DNA of 17,500 bases, from contig JAWQFJ010017052.1 in NCBI GenBank assembly GCA_034096865.1, forward strand, positions 20,001 through 37,500, in the 5' to 3' direction. This DNA is from Theodoxus fluviatilis (Eukaryota; Mollusca; Gastropoda; Cycloneritida; Neritidae). Under the pieces are notes generated by a model. It was not told the DNA's origin, made no database searches, and saw only the letters and a program-made list of their open reading frames with translations. Positions 7,759-16,584 of this stretch are shown in pieces. Every line of letters starts with the position of its first letter. Within the stretch, counting starts at the first letter, position 1. A program made the position numbers and the translations under genes.

Positions 7759-8338
7759 ACAATTTTTATCGAAAATGTTGTGCCTCAATTCATCTCGATC
7801 AATTCAAGGTACGTAATTCATAGAGTGCACGTGTACGGTGTTGCGTGTTTGCAAATGATTAAAAAAAATCGGCAGTGTATGTCCAGAAATAACCTATACA
7901 CCTACTCCTCACAGTGTACAAATGAACATTCGAACAGCAAATACTTCTGTGTACGTACACTTTTCCATCCTTGGACCCTGAGAAGCACAATACAGGCACT
8001 GCCGTCTATCAGCGGCAACTCTATGGGCACGGTCTCCGCCATTTTCGTACATCCGGGCCTCTGCAGAGGGACGCAGCATGGGAGCTCCCTCGGCCATCCT
8101 CCTTCACGGCGAGTGCCTCCTTATGAGCGAGAAATGTATGCAACGCCTAGCCCTCGAGATTCTACGCCTACCAAACGCGCCCAGTGTCGCAGCTATCATG
8201 CTTTTTTCCTTCTCGACAGTCCTTGATTAGTCGTTTAAAAAGTGTGAAAATTCAAGAAACTCACCGCCATTGAGACTCGTTCCCTTTCTCCTTGACTGCT
8301 CAGCACATCTGCACATCTGCCTGTTATCTTCTATCAAC

Positions 8339-8442
8339 ATGGAGGTGTCACTACTAATACTACTTGTGCTAGTGTTTGGTCTCAGAGATAAGAGTTGTGG
8401 GTTCCACCCTAGAGGCGAGAACTTTTGTAAAATTATGAGAAC
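8339..8442 (+). CDS. Signal-peptide exon of a putative TNF-receptor-like gene
   Basis: The ATG at 8339 has a good start context (AACATGG) and encodes [14 protein letters not shown], a clear hydrophobic signal peptide. It is followed by [19 protein letters not shown] with two cysteines 12 apart. The frame hits TAA at 8444 unless spliced, and a donor-like AAC|GTAAAT at 8442/8443 gives a phase-2 exit. TTTT|GTAAAA at about 8426 is an alternative with phase 1. The upstream 150 bp (8183-8338) would hold the promoter; a TTTAAAAAG motif at 8234-8242 is the only TATA-like element. The signal sequence and cysteines fit the same-strand cysteine-rich and transmembrane exons downstream. The join to the next exon cannot be phased cleanly from the sequence, so an intervening exon may be missing. 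Confidence 0.42.
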
Positions 8443-8443
8443 G

Positions 8444-8590
8444 TAAATGTGTGCGTGTATGTGTGTGTGTGTGCGTGCGTGTGTGTGCGTGCGCGTGCGT
8501 GCGTGCGTGTGCATGTGTGTGCGTGCGTGTGCATGTGTGCGTGCATGCGTGAGTGTGTGTGTGCGTGCGTGCGTGTGTGTGAGTGTTTGC
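8444..8590. repeat. (TG)n / GTGCGTGC microsatellite
   Basis: Alternating purine-pyrimidine TG, GTGC and GTGCAT units in one block, followed by TGG triplets at about 8612-8630. Alternating GT/GC of this length can adopt Z-DNA. It begins within two bases of the proposed splice donor of the signal-peptide exon. Confidence 0.92.
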
Positions 8591-8899
8591 GTAGGAGAGA
8601 GAGGAGAGATAAGATGGTGGTGGTGGTGGAGGGGGTGCAGGGAGATGGCTTGGACAAATAAATAGACAGACAGTTACGTGTATATGCAGAGACAGATCGA
8701 GGACCTGCGGATTCTGTAAGATCAACAGTTCTCAGATTCCATGTTTCCTGACCATGTAATTTTTTAGCCTAAAATCATTTTGCCTCAAAACGTCACGAGA
8801 AAAACAATGGCCTCCAACCTTACATCAAGGTACCACAAAATGCATGCTTGGATTTTTCCCAACCACATCAATGCGAGCATAGGATTTTATGCATAAAAC

Positions 8900-9026
8900 A
8901 ATAACGACGACGACGACGATGATGATCGATGATGATGACAAGAACAATAATACTTATGGTAATAACGACAACAAAAACGATGACGACGACGACGACGACG
9001 ACGACGATGATGATGATGATGATGAC
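8900..9026. repeat. (GAC)n/(GAT)n trinucleotide repeats
   Basis: Two tracts, about 8904-8940 and about 8978-9026, of ACG/GAC units that switch to GAT units in each case. They encode poly-Asp or poly-Thr frames by chance and give poly-Val on the other strand. None of these frames has flanking coding evidence. Confidence 0.9.
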
Positions 9027-9460
9027 AGTAATGATCGGAGAGACAATACGGTACATTCAAAAGATGTTTGCAGATTCACATACCTGTGCTCATTGTTTCC
9101 GTTCAAATTTGAGGCTTTGCTCACTGCCTTTTCTGGGTGCTCGTGTTGACCCCATCACCAATTTTTTCAATGACCATGTAAAAGTTCTTTTTCTGGTGAC
9201 AGTGTTACATTCTATCACTTTGTTGCTTATGTTTCTGTACAGGCTGGCCCACAGTCATGACAGTGTCCAATTAGTTTATTGTTTCCCCCAATTTATCACG
9301 TTTTCTTTTTCGTTTACTCTGTATACACACATGAATGCAGGCACGCACACACAATCTCAAGCGGCAATCACATGCACACACGCGCTCACCCCAACCCCCA
9401 ATCCTCCCTCCACCCCACTCCCCCCCATCCACCCTCAGATAGTGCGAACACGTTTGGTCA

Positions 9461-10546
9461 AACGTTGGCAAGCGTTGGCAAATTGGGGTTGACACAGAAG
9501 CGTTGGCATCACGTTGGTCCTTTGCATGCAATACAACTGTTGATGACAAAGGTTGGCATCATGTATGCGCCAATGCATGCAAAACCACCGTTGGCACCAC
9601 GTTGACTTTTATACGCAATACAACCGTTGGTGACACAGGTTGGCAGCTGCTTACAAGGGTTAAGCACATTAAAATGTGTCATCACTGGTCTTACAAATAC
9701 TTGGTTTTATTCCTGGGTAGGGAGATATATTATGGTTTCAACATAATTATTGCTCAAGGATGCAACTCCGGGATCTGCATAACTTCGAACGTCGCACTCT
9801 CTAGCCACAAGTAACTACAATTAAAATGCACCACCCAGAGGCCACAGAGACTCACAGCTTATGCTGAATGTAATTTCAATAAATGCAGATCTTGGAATGG
9901 CATTGCATATTTCGAGCACTGAGAGTCGGTATGTCATGCATGACATAAACAACGTTGTATTGGAAAAAAACTATGACTCAACTCGTTTAGGCAATAACCT
10001 ACTTTGCTAATCATTATCATACACAGGAAGATGGTGGGAACGACCTTTTTGCTAAAGATCCGCAACTTTTTAATAGAAATACCCGACAAGTACACTCATT
10101 AATCCTGACCATGTTGTGCGTTGATTCACCAGCACGATGACAACGGTGCAAACGTGACGCCAACCTCTGCAACCAACAATAGTATTGGATGCAATTAGCC
10201 AACGTTGGTCTACCAATGCAATTCCAACAATTCATTTGCATGCATTGGCCCATGGGCAATGGCAACATTTGCCACCAATGGTTGTATTGCCGTTGAAAGC
10301 CAACTTGGTGGTAGTGGTGGTTTTGCTTGCCTTGGCACATATGTGGTGCTAACATTTATCGCCAACATTTGTACTGCACACGATAGCCAACGTACGTTGG
10401 TTCACCATCGTGATGCCAACAGTTGTTTTGCATGCGTTGGTTCATACGCAATGTTAACCTTCGCCACCAACGATTGGATTATGTATGGTGGACCAACGTT
10501 ATGCTTCGGTGTCAACCACAATAATTTGCCAACGCTTACCAACGTT
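9461..10546. mobile_element. Foldback-like element with GTTGGC-rich inverted arms
   Basis: The left block (9461-9650) is rich in GTTGGC and the right block (about 10160-10546) in its complement GCCAAC. Reading the right block backwards gives the left block in order: AACGTTGG.AAGCGTTGGCAAATT, GTTGACAC.GAAGC, ACGTTGGTCC, and further in GCATGCAAAAC.AC.GTTGGCA.CACG. Each arm is itself made of degenerate repeats of about 40-50 bp (GCATGCAA...GTTGG...CAC). The middle (about 9650-10160) is unique and has no credible gene. This architecture fits a foldback or long-TIR non-autonomous DNA element. Ends are approximate and no target duplication was found. Confidence 0.6.
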
Positions 10547-10611
10547 GTCCCATCATGTGTTTACTATCTGGGACAAAGGCACAGGCACTCTGTTTGTCTC
10601 TCTATCTCTCA

Positions 10612-10735
10612 GTCCGTCCGTTAGTCCGTCCGTCCGTCCGTCCGTCAGTCCGTCCGTCCGTCTGTCTGTCTAGCTGTCTGCCTGTCACACACACACACAC
10701 ACGCACACACACACGTACACACACACACATACACA

Positions 10736-10789
<54 letters not shown>
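10612..10789. repeat. (GTCC)n then (CA)n microsatellites
   Basis: Tetranucleotide CCGT/GTCT units (about 10612-10685) run directly into a CA tract (10686-10789) with a few CG and TACA interruptions. The boundary is sharp at CTGTCACACA. Open frames over it are repeat artefacts. Confidence 0.92.
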
Positions 10790-10790
<1 letters not shown>

Positions 10791-11018
10791 CAAGACTGCG
10801 TGCGCAAGTTTTAATTTTCTTTCTGCTTTAATTTTTAATCTTGATTTCAGTTCATACACACAGCTAGGAGACAGACGTAAAGTAAACTTGCATTCCCATA
10901 GCAAAACAGACAGAATCCCATGGCAAGGCTGGGGTTAGTGTCAACATGCGCCGGAGCTCTAACGTTCACCTGTCGATGCTACTAAAAATAGACGGGTCGA
11001 AAATAGACACTCCCACAG

Positions 11019-11186
11019 GTGCGCAAAGACCAAACAGGCGAATACTTCCGGTTGGTCAAGTGCTGCAAGTGTCCCGCTCCCTGGCACCGTGGGAGGAAAG
11101 GACAGATTTGCCAAACAGAAACAATCTCCCGTGTGCTGCATGTGCTCTCGGTGAAAAGACACCGAGCTGGGGCGAAACCTGCAGCG
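11019..11186 (+). CDS. Cysteine-rich (TNF-receptor-like) exon with an apparent one-base deletion
   Basis: After an acceptor-like CCCACAG (11012-11018) the frame reads TGEYFRLVKCCKCPAPWH, then GQICQTETIS. At the CCC run (11128-11130) the reading shifts: the frame one base back continues PCAACALGEKTPSWGETC and ends at a weak donor AGCG|GTGATC (11186/11187, phase 1). Read with one extra C, the exon gives CC-x-C, C, C-x2-C, C spacing and a TGxY start, close to the first repeats of p75-type TNF receptors. The extra C may be missing through a homopolymer sequencing error, or the copy may be a pseudogene. The phase-1 end joins the transmembrane exon at 15582 as ETCSEPCGTG. A CxC..WH motif also resembles a PHD-type finger, which is the main alternative. 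Confidence 0.38.
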
Positions 11187-11249
11187 GTGATCTTAAGTTT
11201 GAGATTTTTTTTTTCTGCTCGCCCTAGACATCAGCCGAAGATATGGTGA

Positions 11250-12555
11250 GTCTGCGTGTGATAGTCTAGCACTTCAGTTCCCACACGGGATTATTGATAA
11301 ACTACTGTTGAAAGTTGATCAGCGGCTCAGTCAGTTTGTTTACGTGTGGAGTTTATCAGAGAGAATGTTCAATCAGGCTAGACTTCTGCAAAGATGGGCT
11401 GCGATGCCCCTCAACGTCACACTTGTCTGTCGTGAAAAACTTCGATCGTCACTGCTCTGTAGCGTAGAACGACGGATAGGGTCATGCGATGATAATGATT
11501 CGTGTGTCGTTATCGGACGCGATGATCGAGTTGACTGACATCGCTCGAGGGATTTGGAGCCAAGTAGGCATCGATGGGGAAAAGATCAAACATTTTCTTG
11601 AAGGCATCGCTGTCTGTCTGTGATGACTACCAGCCCATTTTATTTGCACTTTGATGACAGAGAGAAATGCGATAAAATTAATGAAGAGTATACCTCTTAG
11701 GGGGAGAGATAAATGTGCCAGTGTAGCCGAAGATCGTGTTTGGTGTAGCTTTTAAGGCGACACAACCTTTGTCAGGCACTGATTGGGCTGGTTGGATTGA
11801 ATGTTAATACGATTGATGTTGCCCTATCCACATTGCACATGTATGTGATTGTTTAAAAAAGTCAAGAGGCAAAAGGTGGATGTTCAAATCAGAAGTGTAT
11901 GTTGATACACTTATGTGGAGGTAACTTTTGGTCCAGATGCACGAATTGATGTAAGTAAAGACCATGGGAAAATGAGGATATATGCAGTCAAAAATGGATT
12001 ACACCTTTAGTTGAAGCAAAAGATAAATCAGTGCTGAGTTACAAAGAAAAAAACATCCCCAAATATGAGTTCATATACATGTACACGGTATGAGTTCATA
12101 TGATCATCTACTACTGAAACAACACATGACTTGACTGTTGCATGTGGGATGAGCATATATACTGCATATTATGATTACTTACTGTTGAAGGAGCACAGGG
12201 CCCAGCCATAGTTTTAATTGACAGATGCAGTGAGGTATTTGTGGAGAGGAGTGTAAATAGACCATGGGGTATCTTAGCATCCTTCTCACCACTAAGGAAA
12301 GAAAGGGGCTTCCTGGTTGTCAAAGAATGAGTCAGAATGCTGAAAGTTAAGCATTGCAGGAATGCAATGCTGCTTGGCTTAGGATGTTGTATTCAGGGGG
12401 TTCATAAGGTCTGAATGGAGTGAACACAATATAAATATACCTGGGCCATTTCTAAAATAGTCCAGAATATAAACTAAGATATGTACACAACATGTGCCAA
12501 ACATTAATATATTGAAAGTTAATTTAATTTCTTAACTATTTTTTTAAGAGTTGAC
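11250..12555. other. Intron-like stretch, no gene recognised
   Basis: No supported exon. The part from about 11280 to 11620 is richer in CpG than its surroundings and has an open frame of 76 codons with no family resemblance. The rest is AT-rich. A 13-base motif TATGAGTTCATAT occurs twice, at 12064-12076 and 12089-12101. If the receptor-like gene is real, this is part of its intron. Confidence 0.4.
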
Positions 12556-12566
12556 ATGACCAACAC

Positions 12567-13118
12567 ATCCCCCACCCCCACCTCTCCACCAAGCCCCACC
12601 CCCATCATCCCTGCAACCCCACCCCCATCCCCCCACCAACCCCACCCCCATCCCCCTAACATCCGCACCCCATCCTCCCACCAAGCCCCACCCCCATCCC
12701 CCCACCACCCTCACCCCCCACCAACCCCCCACCACCCCCATCCCCCCACCACCCCACCCCCATTCCCCTACCACCCTCACCCCCATTACCCCACCAACCC
12801 CCCCCATCCCTCCACCCACCCCCCCCCCCCCCTCCATCCCCCTCCCCACCACCCCCACCCCCATCCCCCCCCACCCCAACCCACATCCCCCCACCAACCC
12901 CACCCCCATCCCCCATCAACCCCACCCCCATCCCTCCACCAACCCCACCCCCATTCCCCCCACCAACCCCACCCCCATCCCCCCACCACCCCAACCCCAT
13001 CCCCCCACCACCACCACCCCCATCCCCCCCAGCCCCCACCACCCCCACCCCCAGCCCCGCACCAAGCCCCACCCCCCTCCCCCCACCAACTCCACCCCCA
13101 TCCCCCCCCACCAAGCCC
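12567..13118. repeat. C-rich minisatellite array, left part
   Basis: Tandem degenerate units of about 23 bp with the core CCCCACCCCCATCCCCC followed by ACCAA. All are C-rich on the plus strand, so the minus strand is a dense G-run array suited to quadruplexes. Length variation in C runs breaks any reading frame. Pro/His/Thr-rich and Gly/Trp-rich open frames here are by-products. The array is interrupted at 13119 by an inserted element and continues at 13886. Confidence 0.92.
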
Positions 13119-13885
13119 TGTAACGACCCAATGTATGAACCGTCCCAAAGTATGAACCGGAAATCGTCGCAGAGTTATCTGCTCGGCTCTCTTTTCATGG
13201 GTTTTGACGCTCCTGCACCTGTTCTTCGCATGGAATATATCCCGACAAACGACGCATTAGTTGCTTTACGAGTTTTTGTGTTTTTGGTGCATTTGTGTCG
13301 TTTAACACATAATGTAGCGTTCAAAAAAGTTTTTCCCCGTGAAAAGCCGTCTCCCCTGCCGGAAATAATATGGGAGTCACCTCCCTGTAGTCTATTTGTA
13401 GTCTGGTTTTAAAAAACGCGACCGTTGACTGACTTGGCACGCCCGGGGAGTTATGCTAAGATCCGGCCGCGTTAATATATCTGCGTTTTGTGACAAACGT
13501 CTTGCTCGGCGGTACTGTACTCCATGCACCTTAACGGTCCGCGTGATTCGGGTGTAATCTTAAGCTAAACGACGTTCCGAATGTTTCCGACTTCGACCAT
13601 TTCAGCAGCGCCAATAAACGTCGTTTAGCTTAAGATTACACCCGAATCACGCGGACCGTTAAGGTGCATGGAGCACAGTACCGCCGAGCAAGACGTTTGT
13701 CACAAAACGCAGATATATTAACGCGGCCGGATCTTAGCATAACTCCCCGGGCGTGCCAAGTCAGTCAGGCGGAGTGGCGGGTGCCGTCTCTTTTCAGAGT
13801 TGAAATTACAGCACGTCCCGAGCAGATAACTCTGCGACGATTTCCGGTTCATACTTTGGGACGGTTCATGCTTTGGGTCGTTACA
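13119..13885. mobile_element. Palindromic TGT...ACA element inserted in the C-rich array
   Basis: The ends are inverted repeats of 68 bp (13119-13186 and 13818-13885, two mismatches) starting TGTAACGACCCA. AGCCC lies directly outside both ends (13114-13118 and 13886-13890). Removing the element and one AGCCC restores the array motif CACCAAGCCCCACCCCC exactly, so the insertion is real and the target duplication is 5 bp. Inside are a second pair of inverted arms of 151 bp (13426-13576 and 13617-13767, one mismatch) around a 40-nt loop. The left spacer is 239 bp and the right spacer 50 bp. TGT ends with a 4-5 bp duplication resemble integrase-type transposons such as Ginger, but no transposase is present, so the superfamily is open. 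Confidence 0.85.
13426..13767. repeat. 151-bp near-perfect hairpin (150/151) with 40-nt loop
   Basis: The left arm 13426-13576 pairs with the right arm 13617-13767. The only mismatch is A against the G-equivalent in TACTGT[A/G]CTCC. The arms include GACTTGGCACGCCCGGGGAG and CGCGTGATTCGGG. A transcript from either strand would fold into a long double-stranded RNA. Confidence 0.95.
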
Positions 13886-15137
13886 AGCCCCACCCCCATA
13901 CCCCCAACCGACCCCACCCTCATCCCCCCTCTAACCCCAACACCATTCCCCACCAAGCCCCACCCCATCCCCCTCACCAATCCCACCCTCATCCCCCCTC
14001 CAACCCCCCCCCCCCCCCATCCCCCACCCCCACCAAGCCCCACCCCCATCACCCCCACCACCAACCCCATCCTCATTCCCCCTCCAACCCCACCCCCATC
14101 TCCCCACCAAGCCCCACCCTCATCCCCCCCACCAACCCCACCCCCATCCCCCCTCCATTCCCACCCCCATCCCCACCACCAAGCCCCACCCTCATCCCCC
14201 CCACCAACCCCACCCTCATCCCCCCTTCAACCTCACCCCCATCCCCCCACCAACCCCACCCTCATCCCCCCTTCAACCCCACCCCATCCCCCCACCAACC
14301 CCACCCAATCCCCCACCAACCCCACCCCCATCCCCCCCACCAAGTCCCATACCCATCCCCCCACCCTCATCCCCCCTCCAACCCCACTCCCATCCCCCCA
14401 CCAAGCCCCACCCCATCCCCCCCCACCAACCCCACCCTCATCCCCCCTCCAACCCCACCCCCATCCCCCCACCAAGCCCCATCCCCATCCCCCCCAACCC
14501 CAACCCCATCCCCCCCAATCCCACCCCCATCCCCCCAACCATCCCCACCCTCATCCCCCCTTCAACCCCACCCCCATCCCCCCACCAATTCCACCCTCAT
14601 CCCCTCTCCAACCCCACTCCCATCCCCCCACCAACCCCACCCTCATCTTCTCTCCAACCCCACCCCCATCCCCCCACCAACCCCCATCCCTCCCACCAAG
14701 CCCAACCCCATGTCCCCCACCAACCCCACCCCCATCCCCCCCACCAACCCCCCCCCCATCCCCCCCACCAACCCTACCCCCATCCCCCATCCCCCCCACC
14801 AAGCCCACCCCCATCCCCCCCACCAACCCCACCCCCATCCCCACACCAACCCCACCCCCATTCCCCCTCCAACCCCATCCCCATCCCCCCACCAAGCCCA
14901 CTCTCATCCCCCCTCCAACCCCACCCCCATCCCTCCTTAACCCCCCCCACCCCCCATCTCCCCACCAACCCCACCCTCATCCCCTCTCCACCCCCCCATC
15001 CCCCCCACGAACCCCACCCCCATTCCCCCTCCAACCCCACCCTCATCCCCTCTCCAACCCCCCCATCCCCCCCCACCCCCACCCCCATCCCCCCTCCAAC
15101 CCCCCCCCCCCCCCTTCCCCCCTCCAACTCCACCCCC
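13886..15137. repeat. C-rich minisatellite array, right part
   Basis: Continuation of the array left of the palindromic element, with the same strand polarity. Variants here more often read CCCCACCCTCATCCCCCCTCCAA. It runs without a break to about 15137, where it ends at ACTCCACCCCCAAAAAG. A 497-codon plus-strand frame starts in the palindromic element and passes through the array. Its product is only Pro/His/Thr/Ser/Ile repeats and its start lies inside the transposon, so I do not call it a gene. Confidence 0.92.
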
Positions 15138-15201
15138 AAAAAGAGAAGTTGTGTTAAGAAATGTCATGTATACAGTAGATTCATCTGAACATAAATTTTG
15201 A

Positions 15202-15380
15202 GAATTCTTTTGGTGCAAACACTTGGTTTCTTATGAAGTGGATTCCCTGAGTGCTCATTCGTTAGGGAATAAGGGACCGTATGCAGTTCATTGTTAACAT
15301 TTAATTTCTCTTCTCTCTTATTTTCTTCAACAGAAAAAAGTTTAAATTCAGTAGCAAAATATGGAGTCAGTCAATTTTCT
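15202..15380. repeat. Diverged direct repeat, copy 1
   Basis: This copy reads ATTCTTTTGGTGCAAACACTT, then GATTCCCTGAG, TTAGGGAATAAGGGAC, ATGCAGTTCATTGTTAAC, and later GGAGTCAGTCA. The same blocks in the same order occur at about 16585-16790. It lies upstream of the transmembrane exon. Confidence 0.6.
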
Positions 15381-15581
15381 ATAACTACAGAGGGTTTTTT
15401 CTGTAGTGAATTGTCACTCTTCACTCCAGATGCCTCAAACATGCTAACACTACAGTTTTGCAGACTGTGAAAGTGCTGGAACATTCTTCTTTTCAAAATT
15501 ACTTCCATTCTTTTCATTAACATGACCCAAACCAAGGCTATACAAATATCATTGTTGATCTGTGGACTTTGTTTCTTGCAG

Positions 15582-15932
15582 AACCATGTGGGACAGGTGA
15601 GGCAATGAAGCTCTCTGTCCCAGGGGATGCACAGGCCAGCCACTTTATCCACAGCCCCAATGTGACCACAGGGCAACCCTCCGTTCCCAGTGGAGGGGGT
15701 GGGGGAGGAGGGGGCAGCAGGGTGGAGGGGACAGGAGATGAAATCTGGGTGCCCACACAAGAGGGTCCTTCCGTCACAGATACGGTTGCCGCGGTGACCA
15801 TTGCGGTGCTGTCCTGTGTGCTGCTGACCACACTGCTCCTCATCTGCAGAGCCATCCACAAGCGGCGCCAGCTGATGAGAGGACAGAGACTGAACCATGT
15901 CCCCACCATCTCCGCTGGCATCATGGGGGCCA
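15582..15932 (+). CDS. Transmembrane exon of a putative TNF-receptor-like type I protein
   Basis: The acceptor TGTTTCTTGCAG is at 15570-15581 and the strong donor GCCA|GTGAGT at 15932/15933. Both borders are phase 1 and the exon is 351 nt. Its 116 full codons encode PCGTGEAM..., one N-glycosylation sequon (NVT, residues 26-28), an eight-glycine run (37-44) and an acidic juxtamembrane stretch. Then come a 22-residue membrane helix (about 67-88, TVAAVTIAV...LLLIC) and a basic stop-transfer HKRRQ. Protein outside, basic residues inside: a type I orientation. The first split codon joins the phase-1 end of the cysteine-rich exon at 11186 as GAA (Glu). Codon use and both splice sites make this the best exon in the window. 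The family assignment rests on its partner exon; no death domain or TRAF motif is seen within the window. Confidence 0.65.
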
Positions 15933-15989
15933 GTGAGTGTTCTGTGTCTGGGTGTCTCTTTCACCTTCCTAGCTCAGTTTTACTCCCTA

Positions 15990-16400
15990 CATTCCATGTT
16001 CTCTCTGCCTCTGCCTCTCCTCACACTGGTGTTTGATTGTTATTTTGCTTTTTTCTATCCTATCCTTCTCCTTTCACTCCTTTGTCTTTCCTTCCTCCTT
16101 TTTTTTCCTCTCCATGTTCTGCTCCTCTCTCCCCTTGCTGCTCCCCCTTCTGTTGGAAAAATTTCTCCTGAGCTTTCCCCTTTTTCTTCCTACAGCTCCT
16201 CATGCGCCTGCTGCATTTTTGCTTTTCTTCTTCTGCTCCTCCTCTTCCACATCCCCCCCCCCCCCCCTTCTTCTTCCTGCTACTCTTCCTCTCCCTGCTT
16301 CTCTCTGCCTTCATCCTCCTGCTTTTTCACCTGCACCTCCATAATATTTTTCCTGTCATGCTCCTGCTCCTCCTCTCTCCATCTCCTCCTGCGGCTACAG
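15990..16400. repeat. CT-rich pyrimidine tract downstream of the transmembrane exon
   Basis: About 400 bp made almost only of C and T, with runs such as TTCTTCCTC, CCTTTTTTCC and a C run (16253-16267). The leucine/serine/proline frames here are composition artefacts. The location in the intron just after a strong donor is suggestive of binding by pyrimidine-tract proteins. Confidence 0.8.
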
Positions 16401-16584
16401 ATAAATCTGCTTTATTGCCCGTCATCCATTTTCTGGAAAACTAGGCAATTACGCAGGTAGGGCAATTAGGCCAAAACAAAAAATATTTGTGGTTAAGGTA
16501 ACCTGTTAAAAAAAAGGTCAATAAGTCAACCAAACTTTTCCCCCCTCTCTTGTTAGAAGAGGCAAGAAAGAACATAAAACAAAC

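Larger units (their letters stand above)
7297..8182 (+). mobile_element. Inverted-repeat DNA element, GGGCGCGTTTG ends
   Basis: The left end (7297-7349) and right end (8141-8182) are inverted repeats. Both read GGGCGCGTTTG.TAGG.GTAGAAT from the outside and continue through CTCGAG to GGCTAGGCGTTG. The left end has an extra 11 bp, a duplicated AGAATCTCGAG. The element is about 886 bp. I could not resolve a target site duplication: the flanks are ACTAT on the left and AGTGT on the right. G-rich ends of this kind occur in PIF/Harbinger-type elements, but that placement is a guess. Its right end lies only about 160 bp upstream of the signal-peptide exon at 8339. Confidence 0.6.

Noticed and set aside
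7909..8097. Minus-strand frame beginning MAEGAPMLRP inside the inverted-repeat element
   Set aside because: Short, with no recognisable domain and no splice support. It may reflect captured host sequence, but that cannot be shown here.
8868..9056. Poly-Ile/Val hydrophobic minus-strand frame resembling a membrane protein
   Set aside because: It is a translation of (GAC)n/(GAT)n microsatellites. Poly-Asp and poly-Thr frames on the other strand are equally open.
11228..11245. Possible 18-nt microexon between CTCGCCCTAG and GTGAGT
   Set aside because: It has a good polypyrimidine tract and donor, but it lies only about 40 bp after the proposed end of the cysteine-rich exon, too close for a separate intron, and nothing else supports it.
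11308..11538. 76-residue plus-strand frame in CpG-richer DNA
   Set aside because: No family resemblance, no clear acceptor or donor, and no cysteine pattern linking it to the neighbouring exons.
12544..13148. Gly/Trp-rich minus-strand and Pro/His-rich plus-strand frames
   Set aside because: Several overlapping frames are open only because the minisatellite lacks T/A-containing stop codons. There are no flanking splice or start signals.
13664..15157. 497-codon plus-strand proline-rich open frame
   Set aside because: It starts inside the palindromic transposon and runs through the C-rich array. The product is pure array translation, and other frames on both strands are equally open.
15897..16460. 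Leu/Ser/Phe-rich plus-strand frames that look membrane-like
   Set aside because: They arise from the CT-rich intron tract after the donor at 15932. Codons reflect composition only.
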